A model generated the notes under the pieces. It was not told the origin of the DNA and searched no databases. It saw only the letters and a program-made list of their open reading frames with translations. From contig JAJFJO010000044.1 of assembly GCA_021774015.1 (NCBI GenBank), positions 1 to 6,393 on the forward strand: a DNA stretch of 6,393 bases, in the 5' to 3' direction. A program made the translations under genes and the position numbers. This document shows, piece after piece, positions 1 to 6,393 of this stretch (position 1 is the stretch's first letter; every line of letters starts with the position of its first letter). This DNA is from Gammaproteobacteria bacterium (lineage in GTDB: Bacteria > Pseudomonadota > Gammaproteobacteria > Coxiellales > Coxiellaceae).

Positions 1-3000
1 AGCCGATTGGTACGTATGCACCACCAGCTTTCATCACGGCTAGAATTCCAATTACCATGTCCAAGCTTCGTTCCAAACATAATGCAATCAATGCATCAGG
101 CTTAAGAGTAGAATTCGTTTTATGTTGGTACTGTTTGCGAATATAACGCGCCAATTGATTACTCTTTTCATTAAGCTCTTGGTAACTTAGTGTCTTATCT
201 TCAAACACAATAGCTGTATTGTTCGGAGTTCTCTTTACTTGTTCTTGAAACAACCGATAAACGGTTTTGTCGTTTGAACAAGCCTTTTCCATTTGATTCC
301 AACCACAAACGATTTGTTGATATTCTGCCTCTGTTAATAGGTTCATCGCATGATGCGGTGCACCCAACATTTTCGGCAATGATGCTAATATCAGTTTTAG
401 CTTACCTAAATGCTGCCGCGCTAACGTCTGGCTAAGAAGAACTTCATCATATTTTAAGCAGATATGTAATGCATCATCCACTTCATAAGCTGTAAGGCCT
501 AATGGATAATCTAACTTCTCTACCGATTCACGCACAATTGGTGTTAATAGACCCTTACACTCATCGTTTTCCGGCATAGGATAATTTTCAAATACTAATA
601 AGCTATGAAATAACCGCCTACCTTCGCGCTGTAAATTCACTAGGTTAACAAACCCATGACTATTTAAATCCATAATACTTTGATGGATCGCTTGTAATTG
701 CTCTCGCACCGTCACATCATTGCTCCACGTCACAACCAACGGCAATGTATTAATATAAAGGCCCACACTTTCTTCTATTCCAGAAACGGGTATATCACGT
801 CCCGATAACGTTGTCCCTACAATGGTTTGGCTATCTTGGGTATAAGTTTGGATCAACTTGTGCCAGGCAAATTGTACCAATACACTTAACGTTAGCCCCT
901 CTCGCTCTATTAGCATCTTTAACTGCTGATATATGTCTCCAGTTAAAATTAGCACTGTCTCCACTGGCTGTGCTAATTCTTTCACCTCGTCAAGGGGTAT
1001 TGCCTTACTCAGCAATGGATTTAAATCATTACTATGTTTTATCGTTGATAACGCACTTTCCCAATATGCCTCTACCTCACAACGGTGCGCTGCATAATAA
1101 CGCTGCACGACAATATACGTTTGATCTACCAATACTTCAATTTTCCTACCCTGCTCTAAAGCCTGATAGTAAGCATGTAGCTTATTAAACAATACAGGAC
1201 TACTCCACCCATCTGTAATACTATGATGCTCACTCTTAAGAATCGTGTAGTGTGCCTCACTTTGCTTAATAACATATATTCTCAACAGGCTTGGCTGATT
1301 CAAATTGAAAGATAAATCTCTGTCTTGTTGCTGAATGCTGCGAATGGCATTAGCTTTCTCAATATCTGTCACTAATCCACTGATATCATGATAGCGATAA
1401 TCTAAGTTGCCTTGCTTATAAATAACCTGTATAAGTTCTTCTTCCCAATTAAATCCTGTGCGCAATATTGGATAGGTTGCGACTACTAACCCCCATGCCT
1501 CACGATAATATTCAATATTTAACATTTGTTTGTAATCAATCAGTAATTGTACTCTATATGCATCATCTTCCGGGTGGCTCAATACATGATAGATGAATCC
1601 TTGCTGCAAACTATTTGCCGGATAGATCTCTTCTATCTCCGTACTATTTTTCCTAGCTTGTATTTGTAATCTATCCAATAAACCCTGCGTAATTTTTATC
1701 GCTGCAAAATCACTTGGCGTATAATCTTGCTCTGATGCTGTTATTTTGGCAAGGCAGTGCTGTGCAATCAACTCAAGATGGCTTTTGAATAGCTTGCTAA
1801 GTTGTGCTGTCACCACCTCACCTAGTTGTGTCACTATGGCAAACTGCAATTGACCGTTAACTACCATTCCATTGATGTTTATTACATTTACATCCCGGTT
1901 GCCGATATTCACCTCATCACCCGAATTTTCGGCAACGATTTGCCATGAGCCTTCTGCCTTATCAAACTGCCCCAAATAATTAAAACTAATCGGCGGTAAC
2001 ACGTGCCCTGCTAATGGTGAATTCACTTGATATTTGAGCGCACCATAGCCGATCCCCTTATTTGGAATTTTCCGTAAACTCTCTTTGATATGCTTAATGC
2101 TTGTACTTAAATCATCACGTACTTCAAGTATCACTGGATACATTGTCGTAAACCAACCTACTGTACGACTCACATCTATTGTCTCATTAATCAGTTCACG
2201 CCCATGCCCTTCTAAAGTAATAGCTTGCACTGATTTTCCATTCCAATCCTTAAGCACATACCCTAACGCCGTTAACAACAAGTCATTCACTTCGGTATGA
2301 TACGCACCATTAGCTTGTTGTAGTAACTCTTTTGTTACCTCGAGACTAAAAATAACTGTCGCACTGGTAGATTGCGTTGCCTCAACCTGGTATTCACTAT
2401 AATCGGGTAAACACGTATACTGCTCTACCCAATAATCCAACTCCTTTTGATGGGACTTTGCATAGTCAGCAATGTTTAATGCCCATTGGCGATAGCTACT
2501 ACTCTTCTTGCCTAAGCTCTCACCAGCATACAATGCTTTTAAATCGTCGATTAAAATCCGCCACGATACCGCATCAACAATCAAATGATGCAAGGCAAAA
2601 TAAATGCGCGCGCTGCCATCGGCATAACCATGTAAATACCCCATGCACCATAATGGACCTTCTTCGATATTAAAATTATATTGCCAACGCGTGAGGGTGT
2701 TAGTAATTGTTCTGTCATCTACATGACTAACATCCAATACCATGAGCGCTGGAATCTCAATCGTTTCTAAATACGTCTGTTGAACCTGCCTTTCCCAATC
2801 AGAGTAATTCAGTCGCAACGCATCATGCCGCGCTACAAGTCCCTTTATACTCTCTGTTAATAGCTCAACCTCTAATTCAGGCACCCTCACTAGAAATGAT
2901 TGATTCCAATGCTGGTAATTGCCTAAAGCGCCCGATTCAACACCCTCAAAAAACCAACGTTGAGCTGGCAATAAATCAAACGTGCCTACCAAGGTTCCCT

Positions 3001-6000
3001 GCTCAGCATTAACTGCCACCACCTTATTTCGCTCACTTAACAACCGCGCCAATTTAACAACTGTTCTATTTTCAAAGATGTCTTTCACTCTACAAGCTAA
3101 ACCTTGTGCCACTAATCGCGAGCTCAATTGAACCGATAAAATTGAATCCCCACCCAGTCGAAAAAAATCATCTTCAATGCCCACATGTGCTAGATTTAAC
3201 ACAGATCCCCAAATAGCACACAGCTGACTTTCTAGTGCCGTACGTGGTGCTATATAGCCCGCATCATCACTTTCAAATTCAGGCACAGGTAAAGCATTAC
3301 GATCAAGCTTTCCATTAGCGGTTAATGGAAAACGTTGCAGCCCAACGAAGGTACTAGGAATCATATAATCCGGCAAACTTTTAGCTAAATACGCCATTAA
3401 ATGGTCTTGCTCAATTGATTGAGATGAAACATAATAAGCTACCAAATATTTGTTATTACGCTCTCTCGCTAACACGCAGGCTTGTTTAATACCCGAATAA
3501 TTCAAAAGCGCACTCTCAATTTCACCCAGCTCTATTCGAAACCCACGAATCTTTACTTGAAAATCATTACGACCTTGAAATTCAATATAACCAAGATCAT
3601 TCCACTTACCTAGATCTCCTGTTTTGTATAACCGACCTAGTTTTGAGTGCTCAATAAAACTTACACTTGTTTTTTCCTCGTCTCGCCAATAACCTAAAGC
3701 CACACCTTCCCCGCCTATATAAATTTCCCCAACGACACCAATAGAACAGGGTTTACCAGAACCATCTAAGATATACATTTTCTGATTTGGCATTGCCCGC
3801 CCATAGGGAATAGATTGCCATGCGGTATTAACATCTTTAACTTCATACCATATAGACCAAATAGAACCTTCTGTAGCTCCACCCAAACTCATCACAATGG
3901 TGTCATGATGATGTGCCTTAATTTGATCAGGCAACCCAAGTGGAATCCAATCACCGCTCATCAACACAACTTTAAACATATTTAATATTTTTTTTGTACT
4001 ATTAGCATAATCAACTAACATTTGCATAAGTTGCGGCACTGTATCCCAAATTGTTATATTATGCTTCGTAATTAAGTCATACCAATGCGACGGTTCTTTA
4101 ACCCGAGATTGTTCCGGAAATACAATAGTGCCACCAGCAGCCAGCACTCCAAATATATCATATACTGACAAATCAAAGTTTAACTCTGATAAGGCCAACA
4201 CTTTGTCTTGTTTGTTAATGTTGAACCGCCTATTAACTGACAACAGAGTGTTCACCGCACCTTTATGTGAAATGGTGACACCTTTGGGTTTGCCTGTACT
4301 ACCTGAAGTAAAGATAACATAAGCTATATCACTTGAGTTTCCTACTGGAATGAAATCAACATCACCACCATCAATATTTTCAATCTCTTCTATTACACTG
4401 ATATTATATTTCTTGGCAAGAGAGCTGTTTTTTATTACTTGCCATTGTTTTTTCGATACCAATAATTGCTCAATTAAACTTGCTTGCAATACCTCTTCTA
4501 TTCGCTCCATGGGCCAATCCACGTGTAAAGGTAAATACCCAGCGCCAGATCTAAGGATGCCAAGACATGAAATCACCTGCTGGTAACCTTTTTCACTTAG
4601 AATCGCAATAAGTTTATTAGTAGATGCGCCTTTTTTATGTAATATTGCCGCAATATTTTTACTTCTATTCAGAATATTTTGATAACTATACTCACCCTTA
4701 GAATCGATGATAGCTATCTGCAGGGGATATATTTCTGCCTGTTCTTTGAATAGCGCGTAAAGTGTTTTATCACGTGAACAGCCTTCGTCAGTTTTATTCC
4801 AATCATAAACGACTTGTTGATGCTCTTGTGGAGTTAACGTTATATAATCCTGTATTAATTGCTTTGGTCCCTTAGCAAGTTGATTTAAAACCATTTTATA
4901 ATGTGTGACCAACCTTGATATCGTCTTTGCATCAAACAAGCTAGTAGCATAATTAAAACTCCCAGCAATCCTGCTTTCTATGCTTGACAAGAACAATGTC
5001 AAATCAAACTTAGCAACTTGATAATCAACACTATTTTCTTTTGATTTAAAATATTCTGAATCCAAACCCAAACCAAAATCTTCTGCACTAAATAGCACCT
5101 GAAAGATAGGGTGACGACTTGGGTCCTGCTCAACATGTAATAGCTCTATTAATTTCTCAAATGGCAAATCTTGGTGACACTGACCATCTATCAATGTTGT
5201 ATGCACTTGTTCAAGCAAATCAATGCTTGTCTGTCCTATTTCTATATTCACCCGCATCACTAAACTATTGACAAAAAAACCAATTGAATCCTTTAGCTGT
5301 GTATAATCCCGATTCGCTAGCGGTGCGCCAATCACTAAATCTAATTGACCTGTATATTTGTGTAATAAAATATAAAATCCTGTAAGTAAAACCGTATATA
5401 AAGTACAGCCCTGCTCTTTAGCTAACTGCTTCAAATTTTCTGATAACGTTGAATCCAATTCAAACTTAATAGTATTCCCACAATAATCTATTCGCACTGG
5501 CCTTTGCTTGTTAGTTGGAAATGTTAGAGTCTCAAAACCAGATAATTTTTTTTGCCAATAATCCCGGGGCTCTTTTAACATCTCATCTGTCAAATATGCT
5601 CTTTGCCAAACTGCAAAATCCTTATACTGGATTGGTAAAGTTGGCAAGTCTAACATTACAGCTTGGGCAAAATGCGCATAATATACCTTAAGCTCGCGTA
5701 TAAAAACATCCATCGACCAACCATCAAAGGCTATATGATGAATATTAATTAGTACATAACGTTTTCGTTTGCCCTCAACTCCAACCGTATAGAAAACCAC
5801 CCTCACCGGGTAATTTTTTGTTAAATCAAAAGGCGTATTAATATCAGTTGCTAATTGTGCTTCAAATTCAGTTCTAATCTCATACTCATAAAAAGAAAAA
5901 TTTAAAGGTTTATCTAGAACTCGTTGGTAGCTCATACCACCTTCATCTTCTCTAATGACTGTACGTAACACCTCATGGCGCTCAACTATCGCTTGCAAGG

Positions 6001-6355
6001 CTTGCTGAAGACTTGCCTGATCCAAACTCTCAGTGAGCCCTAATAACATCGGAATATGATACGCATTCGTACCTTGCTCATACCGTTCTACAAACCATAG
6101 GCGTTCCTGAAAAAATGAAAGCTCTGTCTGATTAGACGTTGTTTTGTAAATAATAGGAAGGCGAATTTTTTCAGAAACAATATTATTCTCCAAAAGAATA
6201 TCGAGTATGTGAGATTTATTTTCTTTAATATAATCAAACAAAACTTCTTGCTCAGGAATTGTCCTGGTTCGTTTATATTTCAACTTCCCATTTTCATTCC
6301 ATAAAATTAAACCCAGTCTATTTAATTTATATAAAAATTTTATGAGCTCTATCAC
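1..6355 (-). CDS. Non-ribosomal peptide synthetase, docking-C-A-PCP-E-C-A(partial); 3' end outside the window
   Basis: Multi-domain NRPS that selects, loads, epimerizes and condenses amino acids on a phosphopantetheine arm in the cytoplasm. One frame stays open for 2118 codons. All motifs checked fall in this frame: LSFFQERLWF (79-88), HHIAFDGWS (206-214), FTSGSTGKPKG (682-692), LGGDSI (1067-1072), HHLIVDAVSW (1256-1265), EGHGRE (1382-1387), FNYLGQ (1458-1463), HHSITDGWS (1710-1718). No frameshift or stop interrupts it, so the gene looks intact as far as seen. The GTG at 6355 is chosen because a GGGAG site lies 7 bases upstream, the docking domain begins right there, an in-frame TGA lies 12 codons before it, and the first in-frame ATG lies only inside the condensation domain. 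It overlaps the preceding gene's probable stop by one base. The order E then DCL is the normal arrangement for passing on a D-configured chain. The gene family is certain; the product is unknown. Confidence 0.97.
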   Translation of the reverse strand, partial: MIELIKFLYKLNRLGLILWNENGKLKYKRTRTIPEQEVLFDYIKENKSHILDILLENNIVSEKIRLPIIYKTTSNQTELSFFQERLWFVERYEQGTNAYHIPMLLGLTESLDQASLQQALQAIVERHEVLRTVIREDEGGMSYQRVLDKPLNFSFYEYEIRTEFEAQLATDINTPFDLTKNYPVRVVFYTVGVEGKRKRYVLINIHHIAFDGWSMDVFIRELKVYYAHFAQAVMLDLPTLPIQYKDFAVWQRAYLTDEMLKEPRDYWQKKLSGFETLTFPTNKQRPVRIDYCGNTIKFELDSTLSENLKQLAKEQGCTLYTVLLTGFYILLHKYTGQLDLVIGAPLANRDYTQLKDSIGFFVNSLVMRVNIEIGQTSIDLLEQVHTTLIDGQCHQDLPFEKLIELLHVEQDPSRHPIFQVLFSAEDFGLGLDSEYFKSKENSVDYQVAKFDLTLFLSSIESRIAGSFNYATSLFDAKTISRLVTHYKMVLNQLAKGPKQLIQDYITLTPQEHQQVVYDWNKTDEGCSRDKTLYALFKEQAEIYPLQIAIIDSKGEYSYQNILNRSKNIAAILHKKGASTNKLIAILSEKGYQQVISCLGILRSGAGYLPLHVDWPMERIEEVLQASLIEQLLVSKKQWQVIKNSSLAKKYNISVIEEIENIDGGDVDFIPVGNSSDIAYVIFTSGSTGKPKGVTISHKGAVNTLLSVNRRFNINKQDKVLALSELNFDLSVYDIFGVLAAGGTIVFPEQSRVKEPSHWYDLITKHNITIWDTVPQLMQMLVDYANSTKKILNMFKVVLMSGDWIPLGLPDQIKAHHHDTIVMSLGGATEGSIWSIWYEVKDVNTAWQSIPYGRAMPNQKMYILDGSGKPCSIGVVGEIYIGGEGVALGYWRDEEKTSVSFIEHSKLGRLYKTGDLGKWNDLGYIEFQGRNDFQVKIRGFRIELGEIESALLNYSGIKQACVLARERNNKYLVAYYVSSQSIEQDHLMAYLAKSLPDYMIPSTFVGLQRFPLTANGKLDRNALPVPEFESDDAGYIAPRTALESQLCAIWGSVLNLAHVGIEDDFFRLGGDSILSVQLSSRLVAQGLACRVKDIFENRTVVKLARLLSERNKVVAVNAEQGTLVGTFDLLPAQRWFFEGVESGALGNYQHWNQSFLVRVPELEVELLTESIKGLVARHDALRLNYSDWERQVQQTYLETIEIPALMVLDVSHVDDRTITNTLTRWQYNFNIEEGPLWCMGYLHGYADGSARIYFALHHLIVDAVSWRILIDDLKALYAGESLGKKSSSYRQWALNIADYAKSHQKELDYWVEQYTCLPDYSEYQVEATQSTSATVIFSLEVTKELLQQANGAYHTEVNDLLLTALGYVLKDWNGKSVQAITLEGHGRELINETIDVSRTVGWFTTMYPVILEVRDDLSTSIKHIKESLRKIPNKGIGYGALKYQVNSPLAGHVLPPISFNYLGQFDKAEGSWQIVAENSGDEVNIGNRDVNVININGMVVNGQLQFAIVTQLGEVVTAQLSKLFKSHLELIAQHCLAKITASEQDYTPSDFAAIKITQGLLDRLQIQARKNSTEIEEIYPANSLQQGFIYHVLSHPEDDAYRVQLLIDYKQMLNIEYYREAWGLVVATYPILRTGFNWEEELIQVIYKQGNLDYRYHDISGLVTDIEKANAIRSIQQQDRDLSFNLNQPSLLRIYVIKQSEAHYTILKSEHHSITDGWSSPVLFNKLHAYYQALEQGRKIEVLVDQTYIVVQRYYAAHRCEVEAYWESALSTIKHSNDLNPLLSKAIPLDEVKELAQPVETVLILTGDIYQQLKMLIEREGLTLSVLVQFAWHKLIQTYTQDSQTIVGTTLSGRDIPVSGIEESVGLYINTLPLVVTWSNDVTVREQLQAIHQSIMDLNSHGFVNLVNLQREGRRLFHSLLVFENYPMPENDECKGLLTPIVRESVEKLDYPLGLTAYEVDDALHICLKYDEVLLSQTLARQHLGKLKLILASLPKMLGAPHHAMNLLTEAEYQQIVCGWNQMEKACSNDKTVYRLFQEQVKRTPNNTAIVFEDKTLSYQELNEKSNQLARYIRKQYQHKTNSTLKPDALIALCLERSLDMVIGILAVMKAGGAYVPIG
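2..274 (-). other. Adenylation domain 2, N-terminal fragment cut by the window edge (residues ~2028-2118)
   Basis: Only the start of the second adenylation domain is present. It shows TVYRLFQEQVKRTPNNTAIV, then the A1 motif LSYQELNEKSNQLARYIR, a stretch LKPDALIALCLERSLDMVIGIL, and the A2 motif MKAGGAYVPI. The A3-A10 motifs and all pocket residues lie beyond position 1, so its substrate cannot be predicted. The last full codon gives glycine where most relatives have aspartate (YVPID). Confidence 0.93.
341..1642 (-). other. Condensation domain 2, DCL type (residues ~1572-2005)
   Basis: Joins the D-configured chain from the preceding epimerization domain to the amino acid of the next module. 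The opening IEEIYPANSLQQGFIYHVL (Y1578) is the form seen in DCL domains, where the usual LCL SxAQxRLW motif is replaced by YPLSxxQxGxLFH-like sequence. The catalytic motif is complete as HHSITDGWSSPVL, with His at 1710 and 1711 and Asp at 1715. Later motifs GTTLSGRDIPV and VGLYINTLPLVV also fit this class. It directly follows the epimerization domain in the same polypeptide, which is the expected pairing. Confidence 0.93.
1751..2992 (-). other. Epimerization domain (residues ~1122-1535)
   Basis: Converts the carrier-bound L-aminoacyl or peptidyl residue to a D/L mixture from which the next domain takes the D form. All seven usual motifs are present in order: LLPAQRWF (E1, W1134), HHLIVDAVSW (E2, 1256-1265), NDLLLTALG (E3), EGHGRE (E4, 1382-1387), RTVGWFTTMYP (E5, from R1397), PNKGIGYG (E6) and FNYLGQ (E7, 1458-1463). 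The second histidine of E2 and the glutamate of E4 are the residues considered catalytic in the family, so the domain should be active. The alanine in HHLIVDAVSW where many have Gly is a common variant for this class. Confidence 0.95.
3032..3259 (-). other. Peptidyl carrier protein of the E-linked type (residues ~1033-1108)
   Basis: Small four-helix thiolation domain that carries the substrate on a phosphopantetheine arm. It begins with YIAPRTALESQLCAIW, and the attachment motif DDFFRLGGDSILSVQL is intact with the modified serine at S1071 (codon 3143-3145). The variant LGGDSI, with Asp before the serine, is characteristic of carrier proteins followed by an epimerization domain, whereas carriers feeding ordinary condensation domains usually have LGGHSL. 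The downstream domain order agrees. Confidence 0.95.
3266..4777 (-). other. Adenylation domain 1, cysteine-like specificity code (residues ~527-1030)
   Basis: Activates an amino acid with ATP and loads it on the adjacent carrier protein. Core motifs: A3 FTSGSTGKPKG (682-692), A4 FDLSVYDIFG (727-736), A5 GGATEGSIW (825-833), A7 YKTGDL (TGD at 912-914), A8 RGFRIELGEIE from R937, A10 NGKLDR with the catalytic lysine K1016. Pocket residues aligned by hand to GrsA: D728, L729, Y732, D771, L798, S800, L824, I832, W833, K1016. The known cysteine code is DLYNLSLIW; only the fourth position differs (Asp for Asn). The segment GGATEGSIWSIW and the WDTVPQLMQML stretch also resemble cysteine-activating domains of the HMWP2/pyochelin kind. 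Cysteine is the best prediction but the changed residue may shift selectivity. Confidence 0.92.
4841..6136 (-). other. Condensation domain 1, LCL type (residues ~74-505)
   Basis: Forms the peptide bond between the chain delivered by the upstream subunit and the aminoacyl group on the carrier protein of this module. C1 motif LSFFQERLWF at 79-88, then ERHEVLRT, which is typical of domains accepting an L-configured donor. The catalytic HHxxxDG motif is complete as HHIAFDGWS, with the active His at 207 and Asp at 211. Further downstream are the conserved YKDFAVWQR stretch, an IGAPLANRDYTQ stretch, IGFFVNSLVMR and the late LPFEKLIELLHVEQDPSRHP motif. The HHxxxD motif rules out a heterocyclization (Cy) domain, which would carry DxxxxD. 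Boundaries are approximate. Confidence 0.9.
6182..6355 (-). other. TubC-type N-terminal docking domain (residues ~1-58)
   Basis: The first ~58 residues match the small alpha-beta-beta-alpha-alpha docking fold found at the N terminus of many NRPS subunits. An initial helix (IELIKFLYKL) is followed by a short beta hairpin with the typical LILWNENGKLKYKR pattern (hydrophobic-x-hydrophobic-W, turn, K/R-x-KYK), then two helices (EQEVLFDYIKEN and HILDILLEN). In this family the hairpin captures a short peptide at the C terminus of the upstream synthetase, so the domain fixes the order of subunits in the assembly line. The usual proline-glycine turn after the hairpin is replaced by a short TRTIPE stretch. 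Identification is by pattern only. Confidence 0.85.
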
Positions 6356-6393
6356 TAAATTTCTCCCACAGCCATGACCGTCTGTATATCACC
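6355..6393 (-). CDS. C-terminal end of an upstream gene (last 12 codons, tentative)
   Basis: Reading the minus strand from the right edge gives GDIQTVMAVGEI followed by a TAG at 6357-6355, whose G is also the first base of the NRPS start codon. Such a one-base overlap is usual for coupled genes in an operon. Because the NRPS begins with a TubC-type docking domain, the upstream gene is likely another NRPS or PKS subunit, but 12 residues cannot prove it. A second open frame (stop TAA at 6329-6327, overlapping the NRPS by 29 bases) cannot be excluded as the true upstream end. Confidence 0.4.
   Translation of the reverse strand, partial: GDIQTVMAVGEI
6363..6367 (-). promoter_or_regulatory. Ribosome binding site of the NRPS gene
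   Basis: On the minus strand GGGAG stands 7 bases before the GTG at 6355, a good Shine-Dalgarno match and spacing. It decides the start codon, because no in-frame ATG exists near the beginning of the docking domain. The site lies inside the end of the preceding reading frame. Confidence 0.75.

Noticed and set aside
811..1188. Plus-strand open frame of 125 codons
   Set aside because: It lies wholly opposite the second condensation domain, has low-complexity composition without a recognisable domain, and the minus strand carries the HHSITDGWS region in the continuous NRPS frame close by.
2085..2673. Plus-strand open frames at 2085-2300 and 2377-2673
   Set aside because: Both are antisense to the epimerization domain, including its EGHGRE, RTVGWF and HHLIVDAVSW motifs, and show no domain or convincing ribosome site.
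1751..2992. Region read as another condensation domain because of its HHxxxD motif
   Set aside because: EGHGRE, RTVGWF, GIGYG and FNYLGQ are specific to epimerization domains, and the preceding carrier protein has the matching LGGDSI form.
4128..4586. Plus-strand open frames at 4128-4322 and 4350-4586
   Set aside because: They are antisense to the A3/A4 region of the first adenylation domain. The serine-rich and hydrophobic runs are reverse-strand by-products of its coding sequence.
4841..6136. First condensation domain as a heterocyclization (Cy) domain, as the cysteine-like code might suggest
   Set aside because: The motif at residues 206-214 is HHIAFDGWS, a standard condensation site. 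No DxxxxD replacement is present.
1..6393. CRISPR arrays, tRNA or rRNA genes, insertion sequences, terminators
   Set aside because: The window is covered by one coding frame. No regularly spaced direct repeats, terminal inverted repeats with a transposase, or RNA gene signatures were seen.

Overview
The window is almost entirely one very large non-ribosomal peptide synthetase (NRPS) gene on the minus strand. A single uninterrupted reading frame runs from a GTG start at 6355 down to the left edge (position 1), giving 2118 complete codons with no stop. The gene continues beyond the window, so its 3' end is not seen. No stretch over 300 bases is non-coding.

Domain order along the protein (residues counted from the GTG): TubC-type N-terminal docking domain (about 1-58), condensation domain of LCL type (about 74-505), complete adenylation domain (about 527-1030), peptidyl carrier protein with its phosphopantetheine serine at S1071 (about 1033-1108), epimerization domain with all seven usual motifs (about 1122-1535), second condensation domain of DCL type (about 1572-2005), and the first ~90 residues of a second adenylation domain (from about 2028). 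This is dock-C-A-T-E-C-A..., i.e. one complete D-residue-making module and the start of the next module. The docking domain and LCL domain at the N terminus say this is an internal subunit that receives a peptide from an upstream synthetase, not the initiating subunit.

The specificity-pocket residues of the first adenylation domain, aligned by hand to GrsA, read D-L-Y-D-L-S-L-I-W-K. This is one residue away from the well-known cysteine code DLYNLSLIW(K), so cysteine (as D-Cys after epimerization) is the best guess for the first residue, with an unusual Asn-to-Asp change at the position equivalent to 278. The second adenylation domain is cut before its pocket, so its substrate cannot be read.

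At the right edge (6355-6393) only a few codons of the preceding gene are visible. The most likely frame ends in a TAG that shares its G with the GTG start of the NRPS, suggesting a translationally coupled operon.

The DNA is AT-rich, with many TTA/TTG leucine and AAA/AAT codons, and the domain sequences have a bacterial style. A low-GC gammaproteobacterium (for example a Legionella-like or Xenorhabdus-like lineage) is plausible, but the host cannot be fixed from this window. The final compound is not recognised.
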